Assembly (NCBI GenBank): GCA_015485585.1
Contig: WFTI01000038.1
Location: 1 to 37,330, forward strand
Direction of reading: 5' to 3'
Length of the DNA: 37,330 bases
Origin: Candidatus Dojkabacteria bacterium
Lineage (GTDB): Bacteria > Patescibacteriota > Dojkabacteria > GCA-002793355
Made by a program: the position numbers and the translations under genes. This document shows, piece by piece, positions 16,562 through 26,008 of the stretch. Position 1 is the first letter of the stretch. The number at the start of each line of letters is the position of its first letter. The notes under the pieces are model-generated. The model made no database searches. It worked only from the letters and a program-made list of their open reading frames with translations, and was not told where the DNA came from.

Positions 16562-19351
16562 ATGTTTATAGCAATGCCTAAAGCAAAGTTAACAAAAATT
16601 AAAAAACGCAGTGGGCGGTTAGTTAAATATCGCCGAGAAAAGATCGTTGAGGCTATATACAGGGCTTTGGTAGTTAGTAACAAGAAACCATTAGAGGAGA
16701 ATCGTAAATTGGCTGAGAAGTTAGCTAAAGAGGTTGAAAACCGTTTACTTGAGATTTTTGGAGAAGGGAAAAGATTTCCAACCGTTGAAGATATCCAAGA
16801 TATTGTAGAGGCGGTCTTGCTTGAGAATAAGCTGTTTAAAGTGGTTCAGAACTATGTAAGTTACCGACAATATCGAAGATTTATACGTGAAGAGAAAAAA
16901 CATGTGCTTCAGAAAGAGCATCTTGATCCTATTGAAAAACAGTTCTCTTTAGTAGGAATTCAGGTGCTTGCTGCCCGTTATCTTATACGTGATAAAAATG
17001 GAAAAATCATTGAAGGGTTAGACCATCTGTTTAAGCGAAGCGCTGTTGTAGGAGTATTGCCAGAGCTTATTTACGATGAAAAGGTATCAAAGATTCCGCG
17101 TAAGAAAAAACCGTTTGCGGTTTTTGGTTCTGAAGAAGCAGGGATCTTAGATTTCGGTGAGAAAGTATATGACAAAGAGGTTGCAGAGTTTGTCTCAAAA
17201 ATAGAGCCTAAGATTAAAGGGCTTCCTGATCGTATAGAAGATATACACAGTGGTTATACGATCGGGCGATTTCCTTTAACTTACGGACATATGGATAGAT
17301 TGGCTAGATTCTTTGACGAAGCCAAAAGGGCAGGGTGGGTTAAGATATCTTTTAACAGGTTTTTAAAACTCCTTTCTGACGGATACTTTGATAAATACGA
17401 GCCTTTGGTTGAGAAATACTACAAGATGATGGTAAACCGTGAGTTTCTCCCGAATTCTCCTACTCTTATGAATGCGGGGTATAGGCTTGGCCAGCTTTCC
17501 GCATGTTTTGTGCTTGATATGGAAGATGATCTGCTGTCTATTCTTACAACCAATACCCATGTAGGGCTTATCTTTCAGAGTGGAGGCGGTGTCGGAATAA
17601 ACTATGCAAAACTCCGCCCTCAAGGTGATATAGTAGCATCAACCTATGGGGTGGCATCAGGTCCTTTAAGTTTTATGGAGATTATCGATACCACTACTGA
17701 GGTTATCAAACAGGGAGGTAAAAGAAGAGGAGCCAATATGGGGGTACTTGATGTATATCATCCTGATATCGAGGCGTTTATCTCCTCAAAAGAAGACCTG
17801 CAACGTTTCACAAACTTCAATATAAGCGTAGGAATGTGGCAGATCTTCTGGGATGCTTTAGCACGCAAGAAACGTATGCCGCTTATTAATCCTCGCAACG
17901 GAGAGGTGGTTAAAGAGGTTGACCCTGATCATCTGATTAACCGTATTGCGTTTAGTGCCCACAAAAGTGCCGAACCAGGGGTTATATTCTTTGATCGCAT
18001 AAACGAATACAATGTATTAAAAGATGTGCTTGGTAATGTTCGGGCAACCAACCCTTGTGGTGAGCAACCGCTTTATCCGTATGAATCTTGTAATCTTGGC
18101 TCAATAAATCTTGCCCGTTGCGTAAAGTACGATAAGAACGGAAAACCGGTCTTTGATTGGCGAAAATACATCTCTTTGATCCGTCTTGCTACCCGTTACT
18201 TAGATGCCATCATAGATATAAACAGATATCCTTTGCCGATCATACGGTATAGAACCCGTCAAACCCGAAAAATCGGACTTGGAATAATGGGACTTGCTGA
18301 CCTTCTTTTCATTCTAAGGATTCCTTACAACAGCAAAGAGGCGTTTGAATTGATGGACAAATTGGCCGAATATCTTTCTTACTACAGTATGGATGAATCA
18401 GTAAACCTTGCAAAGGAACGTGGAAGTTTTCCGTTATATGATAAGAGTAGATATCCTAAAGGTGATGTTCCTGTAAAAGGAGCTTATGATGACTCTCCTA
18501 AACATCTTGATTGGAAAACATTAAGAGAAAAGATCGTACGTTACGGCATAAGAAACAGCATGACAACAACCATTGCACCGACAGGTTCTATTGCGATGAT
18601 CGCCAATACCTCGACTGGTCTTGAACCACAGTTTGCTTTAGCCTATCGTAAAAACGTAGCAATCGGAAGTTTCTTTATAGTTGACGAGGTGTTTGAAGAG
18701 TACCTAGGTTATGTGAAACGAGATAGCGGGAAACTAAAAGAGCTTGTTGCAAACAATCGCGGAATGTTAACAGGTCTAGAAGAATACTTTGATGAAAATG
18801 AGAGAAAGATATTTATTACAGCTCAAGAGATACATTGGTTAGATCACCTTATGGCACAGGTAGCATGGCAAAGATGGATCTCAGCAAGCATCTCTAAGAC
18901 AATAAACATGCACGAAGAGGTAACTGTTCAAGATATAAAACACGCATATCTTCTTGGACACGAGCTTGGGGCAAAGGGGCTTACTATTTTTAGAGAAGGA
19001 AGTCGTTTCGGGGTAATCCAGATGTCAGGAGAACAACAGAAGATTAAGTTGGTACCAAGTGAGTATGCTATAGAGGTGGTTGAGAAGATCATCAACCGAG
19101 AAGACACGATTTACGGTATAAGAGAAGACTATAAGAAAGAGTTAAAACAACTTCTTGAGTCAGCGATAAACGGTAATCCTATGCCTTCGTCACAGCTTGA
19201 GATGTTACGCGAAGAGCCAGAAGAGATCGGTTCTTCAGAAAAGCCAACCACTCACCTAGAAGCATGCCCTGAGTGTGGAGGAGAACTCGTTGCAGAGAGC
19301 GGATGCCATAAATGTATCCAGTGTGGATGGAGCGCCTGCATAGTCTCTTAG
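16562..19351 (+). CDS. nrdJ: Class II (adenosylcobalamin-dependent) ribonucleoside-diphosphate reductase with N-terminal ATP-cone
   Basis: ATP-cone KIKKRSGRLVKYRREKIVEAIYRALV; NSPTLMNAG...LSACFVLDMEDD; ATNPCGEQPLYPYESCNLGSINLAR; C-terminal CPECGG...CHKCIQCGWSACIVS. Confidence 0.9.
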   Translation: MFIAMPKAKLTKIKKRSGRLVKYRREKIVEAIYRALVVSNKKPLEENRKLAEKLAKEVENRLLEIFGEGKRFPTVEDIQDIVEAVLLENKLFKVVQNYVSYRQYRRFIREEKKHVLQKEHLDPIEKQFSLVGIQVLAARYLIRDKNGKIIEGLDHLFKRSAVVGVLPELIYDEKVSKIPRKKKPFAVFGSEEAGILDFGEKVYDKEVAEFVSKIEPKIKGLPDRIEDIHSGYTIGRFPLTYGHMDRLARFFDEAKRAGWVKISFNRFLKLLSDGYFDKYEPLVEKYYKMMVNREFLPNSPTLMNAGYRLGQLSACFVLDMEDDLLSILTTNTHVGLIFQSGGGVGINYAKLRPQGDIVASTYGVASGPLSFMEIIDTTTEVIKQGGKRRGANMGVLDVYHPDIEAFISSKEDLQRFTNFNISVGMWQIFWDALARKKRMPLINPRNGEVVKEVDPDHLINRIAFSAHKSAEPGVIFFDRINEYNVLKDVLGNVRATNPCGEQPLYPYESCNLGSINLARCVKYDKNGKPVFDWRKYISLIRLATRYLDAIIDINRYPLPIIRYRTRQTRKIGLGIMGLADLLFILRIPYNSKEAFELMDKLAEYLSYYSMDESVNLAKERGSFPLYDKSRYPKGDVPVKGAYDDSPKHLDWKTLREKIVRYGIRNSMTTTIAPTGSIAMIANTSTGLEPQFALAYRKNVAIGSFFIVDEVFEEYLGYVKRDSGKLKELVANNRGMLTGLEEYFDENERKIFITAQEIHWLDHLMAQVAWQRWISASISKTINMHEEVTVQDIKHAYLLGHELGAKGLTIFREGSRFGVIQMSGEQQKIKLVPSEYAIEVVEKIINREDTIYGIREDYKKELKQLLESAINGNPMPSSQLEMLREEPEEIGSSEKPTTHLEACPECGGELVAESGCHKCIQCGWSACIVS

Positions 19352-21021
19352 GCTCTTTTTGCAAGTTTTTTCAAGAGCATATAGAGTCCCAAGAGAAGAA
19401 AAGCTGCAAAAACCCCAACAGATACCCCTACAAATTTAAGAGGAATGCTTTCAACAAGAGGCTTTAGAAGGTAATCAGCCTTTTCAACAGCGCTTTGCAT
19501 AGGGGTAGATGCAGCCTCTACCTTGCTTAGTTCAAGATACTGGTAGGTAGGAGGTGATTTTAAAGGTTCTATTTTATAGTCGATCTTTGCCCCTTCACAG
19601 AAGCCAAGGGGTCCTACGCATGAAAGATTAATGAATTCAGGATCTCTTGTAAGAAAAAGATAAGCCAAAGGAGCATTTATATAGTTTTCTACATTCTCAG
19701 CAATAGTAGGATCAACCGGTACCCATCCTTTAGAAGGGAAATAAACCTCAACCCATTGGTGTCCGAATTCCCCAAGGTTTGTGCTGGCGACGGTGTTGGT
19801 ATAAAGAAGATAACCGAATGCAGGCCTTGCAGGAATACCAAGAGCGTGGAGAAGAGTAATTGTAAGATCAGCATATTCCATACATACGCCACTACGGGTG
19901 TTTAAAGCACTAATTACTGATTTTCGGGGTCTTGGGTTTGACAGGAAGCTTTCTTCATATTCAAGGTAATCAACCACAAACTCAACGACATTTCTAACTG
20001 TTTGTAAAAGATTGTCATCCTCTGCTTTTAATCTTTGTGCAATTTTTTTGATCTTGGGGTTGTTGTAAGGATAAAGTCTCGGATTAATCCACTTATTGTA
20101 AACACTTTTTGGAATATCAGAGATCTTGTCTGATTCTAGATTCTCAGAAAGAGAAGAATTATCAGAGATAATACTTAGGGTTTCAAAGTTTACAGATTCC
20201 CCTGGAACAATATAGGCGTACAGGTTTCCTCTCTCATCCCTTACGATTTTTGCAGGCTTGCTTTGCGGATTAAGATATGTCACCTGCTTATACACCGGAT
20301 CAGAAGGGGGAATCAAAACCTTAATATTTGAAAGTTTATTCAGTAGTTTTACCCCTGGAGCTTGAGGCACTGAGAATGATGTACGGGTGATAATGTAACG
20401 TTGGGTTCCAAGAAGAATAGAGATTCCGGTTTCATGGAAATCATTCACATCAAAGCTTAGTTTGATCGTGTCTCCCATCTGTTCAACGGAGTAGTTTTTG
20501 GGAGTTATTACGAAAGCCTTTGAGTAGGTTGCCCGGTTGATAAGAAAGTTTACAGTAGCTTGGTTAATAATAGTAGTCTGAACATCAGCAGCTTCTTGAA
20601 CCTTTGTAGGCTTCCAGTTTGTAATCTTAGGATAATGGAGTTCACGAATATTTCCCTGTTCTAACAAGAAGTAGTCTTTATAGTAGATCGTAAATGTAAG
20701 AGGTTTTGACGGATAAAGTGCTTTGCCAATAGGGTATGAGATGTTTATGCAGTTTTGGTTCAAGGGTGTAACACTTATGTTGGTGATCTTTACCCCGCTA
20801 CGTTTTATTATGATGCTTTTCTCTAATAAGTCGCGATAAGAAGTAGCGTCTTCTCCTGTTGCGGTAGTACAGAGAGTGATAATATCGCGGGTGGCTGGCG
20901 AAAGATAAAGATATCCGCTCCCACTAAGGTTTAATGTTCTTCGGATGATACCTTGGGTAAATGTAGGATACGGAGTAATCGTCTCGTCTGTTATTATCTT
21001 GAGCGTTATCTTGGTTGTCAT
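19348..21021 (-). CDS. Transglutaminase-like (papain-fold) protein with C-terminal TM anchor
   Basis: RSGVCMEYADLTITLLHALGIPARPAFGY...GEFGHQWVEVYFPSKGWVPVDPT (Cys-His-Asp triad); C-term VGVSVGVFAAFLLLGLYMLLKK. Confidence 0.85.
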   Translation of the reverse strand: MTTKITLKIITDETITPYPTFTQGIIRRTLNLSGSGYLYLSPATRDIITLCTTATGEDATSYRDLLEKSIIIKRSGVKITNISVTPLNQNCINISYPIGKALYPSKPLTFTIYYKDYFLLEQGNIRELHYPKITNWKPTKVQEAADVQTTIINQATVNFLINRATYSKAFVITPKNYSVEQMGDTIKLSFDVNDFHETGISILLGTQRYIITRTSFSVPQAPGVKLLNKLSNIKVLIPPSDPVYKQVTYLNPQSKPAKIVRDERGNLYAYIVPGESVNFETLSIISDNSSLSENLESDKISDIPKSVYNKWINPRLYPYNNPKIKKIAQRLKAEDDNLLQTVRNVVEFVVDYLEYEESFLSNPRPRKSVISALNTRSGVCMEYADLTITLLHALGIPARPAFGYLLYTNTVASTNLGEFGHQWVEVYFPSKGWVPVDPTIAENVENYINAPLAYLFLTRDPEFINLSCVGPLGFCEGAKIDYKIEPLKSPPTYQYLELSKVEAASTPMQSAVEKADYLLKPLVESIPLKFVGVSVGVFAAFLLLGLYMLLKKLAKRA

Positions 21022-21134
21022 ATATTATGATTCTACACGAAAAATTAGAGAACTGCTCTATAGAGGGTGGAGTGAGAAAAGAATCTTGTTTTTGGTTCCG
21101 AAATTCCGCAGAGGAGCAAGACAGCGACTTAAAT

Positions 21135-21153
21135 GGTGGATAACCTATCCACA
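21135..21153. promoter_or_regulatory. Inverted pair of DnaA-box-like 9-mers upstream of dnaA
   Basis: TTATCCACC on minus (21135-21143) and CTATCCACA on plus (21145-21153), each 8/9 to TTATCCACA; next to TATAAT at 21162-21167. Confidence 0.65.
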
Positions 21154-21174
21154 CCATAACATATAATCAGTGCA

Positions 21175-22554
21175 ATGCCACGAGTATCTCAACGCGAACT
21201 CAAAGTCATCTGGGAGATGATTACCACGGCATTAAAGAAACAGATCCCTAAAGCTCAATACAATGCCTGGATTAAGGTAGGAACCCGCCTAAAAGCATTT
21301 GACCCTCAGAAAGAGTGTGTTCTAGTTGTAAATAATCTTATTACCTACAACTGGTTACGTGAAAACGCCCTTGAGACCATTGCTGATATAGTAGAGGAGC
21401 TTTTTGCTAAACGTATAAAGATTAAGCTTGAGGTAAACCCCAAATATTTTAAACGTTCAAAATCTCAGAGTCTAAAGGGTACCATTTTAGATCCAACCTT
21501 GCAGTTTAAAAACCGCCTTTTGGGGGCATTAAAAGATGCTAATATTAATCCTGACTTTACCTTTGAAAGGTTTGTGGTGGGTCCAAGTAACCAGCTGGCT
21601 TATGCGGCAAGCAAGGCTGTAGCTGATAATCCAGGCCAAAACTATAATCCTCTGTTTATTTATGGAAACGCAGGAACCGGAAAAACTCATCTCTTACACG
21701 CTATTGGAGAGGCTGTGCTTCGTCAAGATCTTTCAAAAAAGGTACTTTATATAACTAGCGAGATGTTTTTAAATGAGCTTATAAGTGCTATCCAGAACAA
21801 GCAAACCCGCAAATTCCGTGAAAAATACCGTAACATAGATGTTCTGTTAGTTGATGATATTCAGTTTATATCGAAGTGGGAGGTTACCCAAGATGAGCTT
21901 TTTCACACCTTTAATGAGCTTCATCTTGCTTCAAAACAGATAGTTTTTGCTTCAGATCGTCCGCCGCGTGAGATTCAAAATATTGCAGATCGTTTACGTA
22001 CGCGTTTTGAGGGAGGAATGGTAGTAGATATTCAACCCCCTGACCTAGAGACACGAATAGCTATACTTCAGCGTTTAAACGAAGAGAGCCCTATAAAACT
22101 TGATCTTGATGTACTTGAGGCGATAGCTTTGTTTGTAACAGATAATGTGCGCAGTTTGATAGGTGCGTACAAGAGGCTAACAAGCTATTCTCGCCTTACG
22201 GGGCAAAAAGTTGATAGGCTCCAAGCTGAGGTGGTTTTAGGAATAAATTACTCTTCAGGATCCTCTAAAAAGATAACCCCCGAGCGGATTATTGAAGAGG
22301 TAGCAAAGGTTTTCCATATTACGAAAGAAGATATTTTAGGTCCTAAAAGGTTGGGTTTTTTGGTTATTCCGCGTCAACTGAGTATGTACCTTATCCGTAC
22401 CATGTTGAATTACTCATTGGTTGAAACAGCCAAGGCAGTAAACCGAAGCGACCATACTACTGTAATCTATGCTATCCGCAAGATTCAGAACCTTTTGAAA
22501 AAAGACCCCCAGCTTCAGCGTAAGGTAACCCTGATCAAATCACGTTTAATCTAG
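21175..22554 (+). CDS. dnaA: Chromosomal replication initiator DnaA
   Basis: FERFVVGPSNQLAYAASKAVA, NPLFIYGNAGTGKTHLLHAIG, VLLVDDIQFI, C-terminal RSDHTTVIYAIRKI. Confidence 0.97.
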   Translation: MPRVSQRELKVIWEMITTALKKQIPKAQYNAWIKVGTRLKAFDPQKECVLVVNNLITYNWLRENALETIADIVEELFAKRIKIKLEVNPKYFKRSKSQSLKGTILDPTLQFKNRLLGALKDANINPDFTFERFVVGPSNQLAYAASKAVADNPGQNYNPLFIYGNAGTGKTHLLHAIGEAVLRQDLSKKVLYITSEMFLNELISAIQNKQTRKFREKYRNIDVLLVDDIQFISKWEVTQDELFHTFNELHLASKQIVFASDRPPREIQNIADRLRTRFEGGMVVDIQPPDLETRIAILQRLNEESPIKLDLDVLEAIALFVTDNVRSLIGAYKRLTSYSRLTGQKVDRLQAEVVLGINYSSGSSKKITPERIIEEVAKVFHITKEDILGPKRLGFLVIPRQLSMYLIRTMLNYSLVETAKAVNRSDHTTVIYAIRKIQNLLKKDPQLQRKVTLIKSRLI

Positions 22555-22581
22555 AACTTTTTCGTGTTATATTAAAGATAT

Positions 22582-23475
22582 ATGGCTGTATATGTACGAC
22601 GACGTATATCGTTTAAGGCGTTTTTGATAATAGCTATAAGTTTATTTGTGGTTTTTCAAGGACTTTCAATCGGTAAAAAAGTCTATTACTCAATGCGTAA
22701 GGGGTTAGTGATGGGAGCCCAGAGTGCATCTTTGCCTCTAAGAATAGATACCTTCTATGAAGCATCTAACCGTTGTAATAGCGACGGAAGCTTTTCGGCG
22801 GTTTATTACCTAAGGATTGCTAGTGGTTTTCCAGGTACACCAGCGGTATCCTCTGCAGAATACACTGTGAAGTTTTATGTTCCGTGGAACATTGTGCAGT
22901 TTTTACAGCTTCCTCCTGAACTTACCGTCACATCTGATGGGGTAATAGTAGGAATAGGCAAGTTAGGGCCAAACGATACTGCAACATATACCTTTAGGGT
23001 AGTGATTCCAGAAAACAAACTATCAGAGGTTACAGATTTTTCTGTAAAAGCTCGGCTTGACATATCAGAGGGCGGATATTTTGACGGCAAAAGATTTGAG
23101 GCAGTATCAACTATTGTAAGGGCATGCGATGCTATAGACACCTCAATTAGAGACCTTGGAGAAGAACCATCAGCTTCTTTCTCAGATGAGGATCTCACTA
23201 ACAATTTTACTGAAGAGGCAGGTATTTCTGAACAGGAAGAGGGTTACCAGAACTCTCAAGGTTTATCTTCAGATTCTGGCAATTTTAGAGAGATTTTACG
23301 AGCTCCTGCTACAAAGATCTGTGCTTGTTACAACCGTCAACCTACCTTTAGCTGTCAAGAGTATAAGAACGTAGATATAGACGTGCGGTGTGAGACATAT
23401 TGTAAGGCACGAGATTACGGATTTGGGGAAAGTGTTCGTTGTAAAGATTTAGAGGTTATCTATGGTGGTTTATAA
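22582..23475 (+). CDS. Hypothetical membrane-anchored extracellular protein with Cys-rich C-terminus
   Basis: N-terminal TM FLIIAISLFVVFQGL; beta-rich ectodomain; CACYNRQPTFSCQEYKNVDIDVRCETYCKARDYGFGESVRC. Confidence 0.6.
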   Translation: MAVYVRRRISFKAFLIIAISLFVVFQGLSIGKKVYYSMRKGLVMGAQSASLPLRIDTFYEASNRCNSDGSFSAVYYLRIASGFPGTPAVSSAEYTVKFYVPWNIVQFLQLPPELTVTSDGVIVGIGKLGPNDTATYTFRVVIPENKLSEVTDFSVKARLDISEGGYFDGKRFEAVSTIVRACDAIDTSIRDLGEEPSASFSDEDLTNNFTEEAGISEQEEGYQNSQGLSSDSGNFREILRAPATKICACYNRQPTFSCQEYKNVDIDVRCETYCKARDYGFGESVRCKDLEVIYGGL

Positions 23476-23482
23476 TTCTAAG

Positions 23483-25417
23483 ATGCAGAACCGATCTATT
23501 ATTGTTAAAAAAGTGTTTACCCCGCGTGATCTTCTAAAGTTTCTATTACTGATCTTTCTGGTATTTTTCTTGGTCTTTTATATGAGACAGCTTACTGCTC
23601 CTAAAGAGGTTTCAGTGACAGAGGCGGTTGAGCTTATTCAGAATAACAATGTAAAACAGATAGATATACGCGAGTCAGAGGTGGTTTTGGTCAAAAAGAA
23701 CGGCTCTAAAGTAAAAACCACGATTGAAAGTAACTCTTCGTTTACGCAGATCCTTCAAGATGAGGGGATAACTCTATCAAAACTTGCTGAAAGCGGAGTA
23801 GATGTAAATATCCACCCCTTAAAGATCGGTTGGCTTGATGTGGTTAATACCCTGCTAAATGTCGCATTTTTAGGAATTATCGCCTATTCTGTTGTTGGGT
23901 TTATGGGATTTTTAAAACGTCAATCCAAAGGAGGCATAGGAGGTTTAATCTCATTCGGAAAATCTCCTGCAAAACTGATCATCGGCAAAAAACCTGACAC
24001 CACATTCGAAGATGTCGCAGGCCTTTATGAGATTAAAGAAGAGATAAAAACAGTGGTAGATTTCTTAAAAAATCCTGACAAATACCGCAAGATGGGAGCC
24101 CGTATTCCAAAAGGCATCTTGCTTGAAGGACCTCCTGGAACAGGAAAAACCCTTATAGCCAGAGCAGTAGCAGGCGAGGCAGGGGTTCCTTTCTTCTATA
24201 CCTCTGGAGGAGAATTTGAAGAGATGTTAGTAGGAGCAGGGGCTGCTCGTGTAAGAGACCTTTTTAAGAAGGCACGTGCTTTACAACCCTGCATTATCTT
24301 TATCGATGAGATCGATGCCGTAGCTAAAAAACGGGGAGTAGACTTTCGTACAACATATTCTGAACAGACGCTGAATCAGATCCTTGCAGAGATGGACGGC
24401 TTAGAAAAAAATGAGGCAGTGATAGTTATGGCTGCTACTAACCGTGCCGATGTGCTTGACCCAGCGATCATGCGTCCAGGTAGGTTTGATTGGAGAATTC
24501 GGTTTAATCTTCCTGACTATCAAGAGAGGTTAGAGATACTAAGGCTTCATGCAAAGAATAAAAAACTTGCAAAAGATGTTGACCTTGATACTATTGCAAA
24601 GATTACTGTTGGTTTTTCAGGAGCTGAGCTTGAGAGTGCCTTAAACGAAGCAGCCATATTAGCAGTGCGTGCTAGAAAACCTGCTATTGAGCAAAACGAT
24701 ATTTTAGAAGGGCTTTACAAGGTTTCATATGGTCCACAGCGTAAAACAATGGTTATGACAAAAGAAGACCTGCTTGCCACCGCCTACCATGAAGCAGGAC
24801 ACGCTATAGTTTCAACCTATTGTGAATATGCTCCTGTAGTAAGAAACATAACGATCATACCGCGTGCTAAGGCTCTAGGTTTGACCGCAAGTTCGTATGA
24901 TTATGAGAAGATGAACGCTACTTTAGCAGAGCTTCTTGATCGGATCGCTGCTACAACAGCAGGGAGAGCAGCAGAAGAGATAATATATGGAAAAATGCAT
25001 GTCTCAACTGGGGCTGCAAACGATATTGAGCAAGCCTCAGACATAGCGCGGGCTATCATTAAACGTTTCGGGATGAGCCAAAAACTAGGTTTTGTAAGTT
25101 ACACAACCCGTGAAGAATACTTGCTTTTAGGACTTAAAAAAGACTATTCAGATAAGACAGCTGAAGAGATCGATAAGGAGGTTAGAAACATCGTGATGTC
25201 TCAATATGAACGAGCTAAAAAGATTCTTACCCGAGAGAAAAGATTACTAGAAGAGGTAGCAAAGGCACTTTTACGTCATGAGACCCTTGATAGAGAACAG
25301 TTTCTAGCCCTTGTAAACAAGTACGGTAAGAAGAAACCACCTAAGAAGAAGTCTAAAAAGGTCTTACCAGTCAAAGAGTGGATACGTAAGATAAGTAAGG
25401 AGCAAGATGGAGAATAG
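23483..25417 (+). CDS. ftsH: ATP-dependent zinc metalloprotease FtsH
   Basis: [52 protein letters not shown]. Start moved from 23462 to 23483 (MQNRS) because TATAAT 23471-23476 lies 6 nt upstream. Confidence 0.95.
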   Translation: MQNRSIIVKKVFTPRDLLKFLLLIFLVFFLVFYMRQLTAPKEVSVTEAVELIQNNNVKQIDIRESEVVLVKKNGSKVKTTIESNSSFTQILQDEGITLSKLAESGVDVNIHPLKIGWLDVVNTLLNVAFLGIIAYSVVGFMGFLKRQSKGGIGGLISFGKSPAKLIIGKKPDTTFEDVAGLYEIKEEIKTVVDFLKNPDKYRKMGARIPKGILLEGPPGTGKTLIARAVAGEAGVPFFYTSGGEFEEMLVGAGAARVRDLFKKARALQPCIIFIDEIDAVAKKRGVDFRTTYSEQTLNQILAEMDGLEKNEAVIVMAATNRADVLDPAIMRPGRFDWRIRFNLPDYQERLEILRLHAKNKKLAKDVDLDTIAKITVGFSGAELESALNEAAILAVRARKPAIEQNDILEGLYKVSYGPQRKTMVMTKEDLLATAYHEAGHAIVSTYCEYAPVVRNITIIPRAKALGLTASSYDYEKMNATLAELLDRIAATTAGRAAEEIIYGKMHVSTGAANDIEQASDIARAIIKRFGMSQKLGFVSYTTREEYLLLGLKKDYSDKTAEEIDKEVRNIVMSQYERAKKILTREKRLLEEVAKALLRHETLDREQFLALVNKYGKKKPPKKKSKKVLPVKEWIRKISKEQDGE

Positions 25418-25661
25418 GGTTTTAAGCGATACGCTTTCAAGACCCAGTTTACCAAAACGCGAGATCCCTAGAACCTACGGAGCAGACAAGGTACTTTCAA
25501 AAATATATGAACCAGAGCAAAGTCTTGCTTCAAGTTTTATAAAAAACCTTAAAAAGGCTGGAGTCTCAATAGTAATCACCAACAAAGAGGTGTTTGCCTT
25601 ACTTCTTACCTTGTTACTATCAGGTCTTTTGTTGTTACTTTACCTAAAGCTAGTATTTTAG
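25407..25661 (+). CDS. Hypothetical small protein with C-terminal TM segment
   Basis: Overlaps the end of ftsH by 11 nt; C-term EVFALLLTLLLSGLLLLLYLKLVF. Confidence 0.5.
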   Translation: MENRVLSDTLSRPSLPKREIPRTYGADKVLSKIYEPEQSLASSFIKNLKKAGVSIVITNKEVFALLLTLLLSGLLLLLYLKLVF

Positions 25662-25975
25662 GCGTTTTTATCTAGGATCTTTGGGACCACGAAATATCCA
25701 TCTTTTTTCTGTTTGGCGTTTGCTAAGGCTTCCTTTTGAGATAAGCTTCGTTTTGAAGAAGCCTTACGTCCTGCGTTTTCGTTGAATACATTTTTTAGTT
25801 CGGTGCTATGGTAAAGGGGTTTAGTATTTTTAGTGTCAAGTTCTTTGATTTTTGAGATATACGCTACGATTTCTTCAAGCTGTTTTAAAAAGAGTCTTTT
25901 CTCTTCCTCAGTAAGATTAAGTTTTGATAAATTTGCAAGAAGCTCGAGGGTCTTATCTGAAACTGTGTATGTCAT
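25658..25975 (-). CDS. gatC: Asp-tRNA(Asn)/Glu-tRNA(Gln) amidotransferase subunit C
   Basis: LELLANLSKLNLTEEEKRLFLKQLEEIVAYISKIKELDT...; divergent to gatA. Confidence 0.85.
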   Translation of the reverse strand: MTYTVSDKTLELLANLSKLNLTEEEKRLFLKQLEEIVAYISKIKELDTKNTKPLYHSTELKNVFNENAGRKASSKRSLSQKEALANAKQKKDGYFVVPKILDKNA

Positions 25976-26008
25976 GAGAAGATTATACCGCTATGTTAAA
26001 ATTAACCC

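Noticed and set aside
20924-21166. ORFs 20924..21157 (-) and 20945..21166 (+) upstream of dnaA
   Set aside because: Overlap the transglutaminase N-terminus and the DnaA-box/promoter region; sequences look non-coding.
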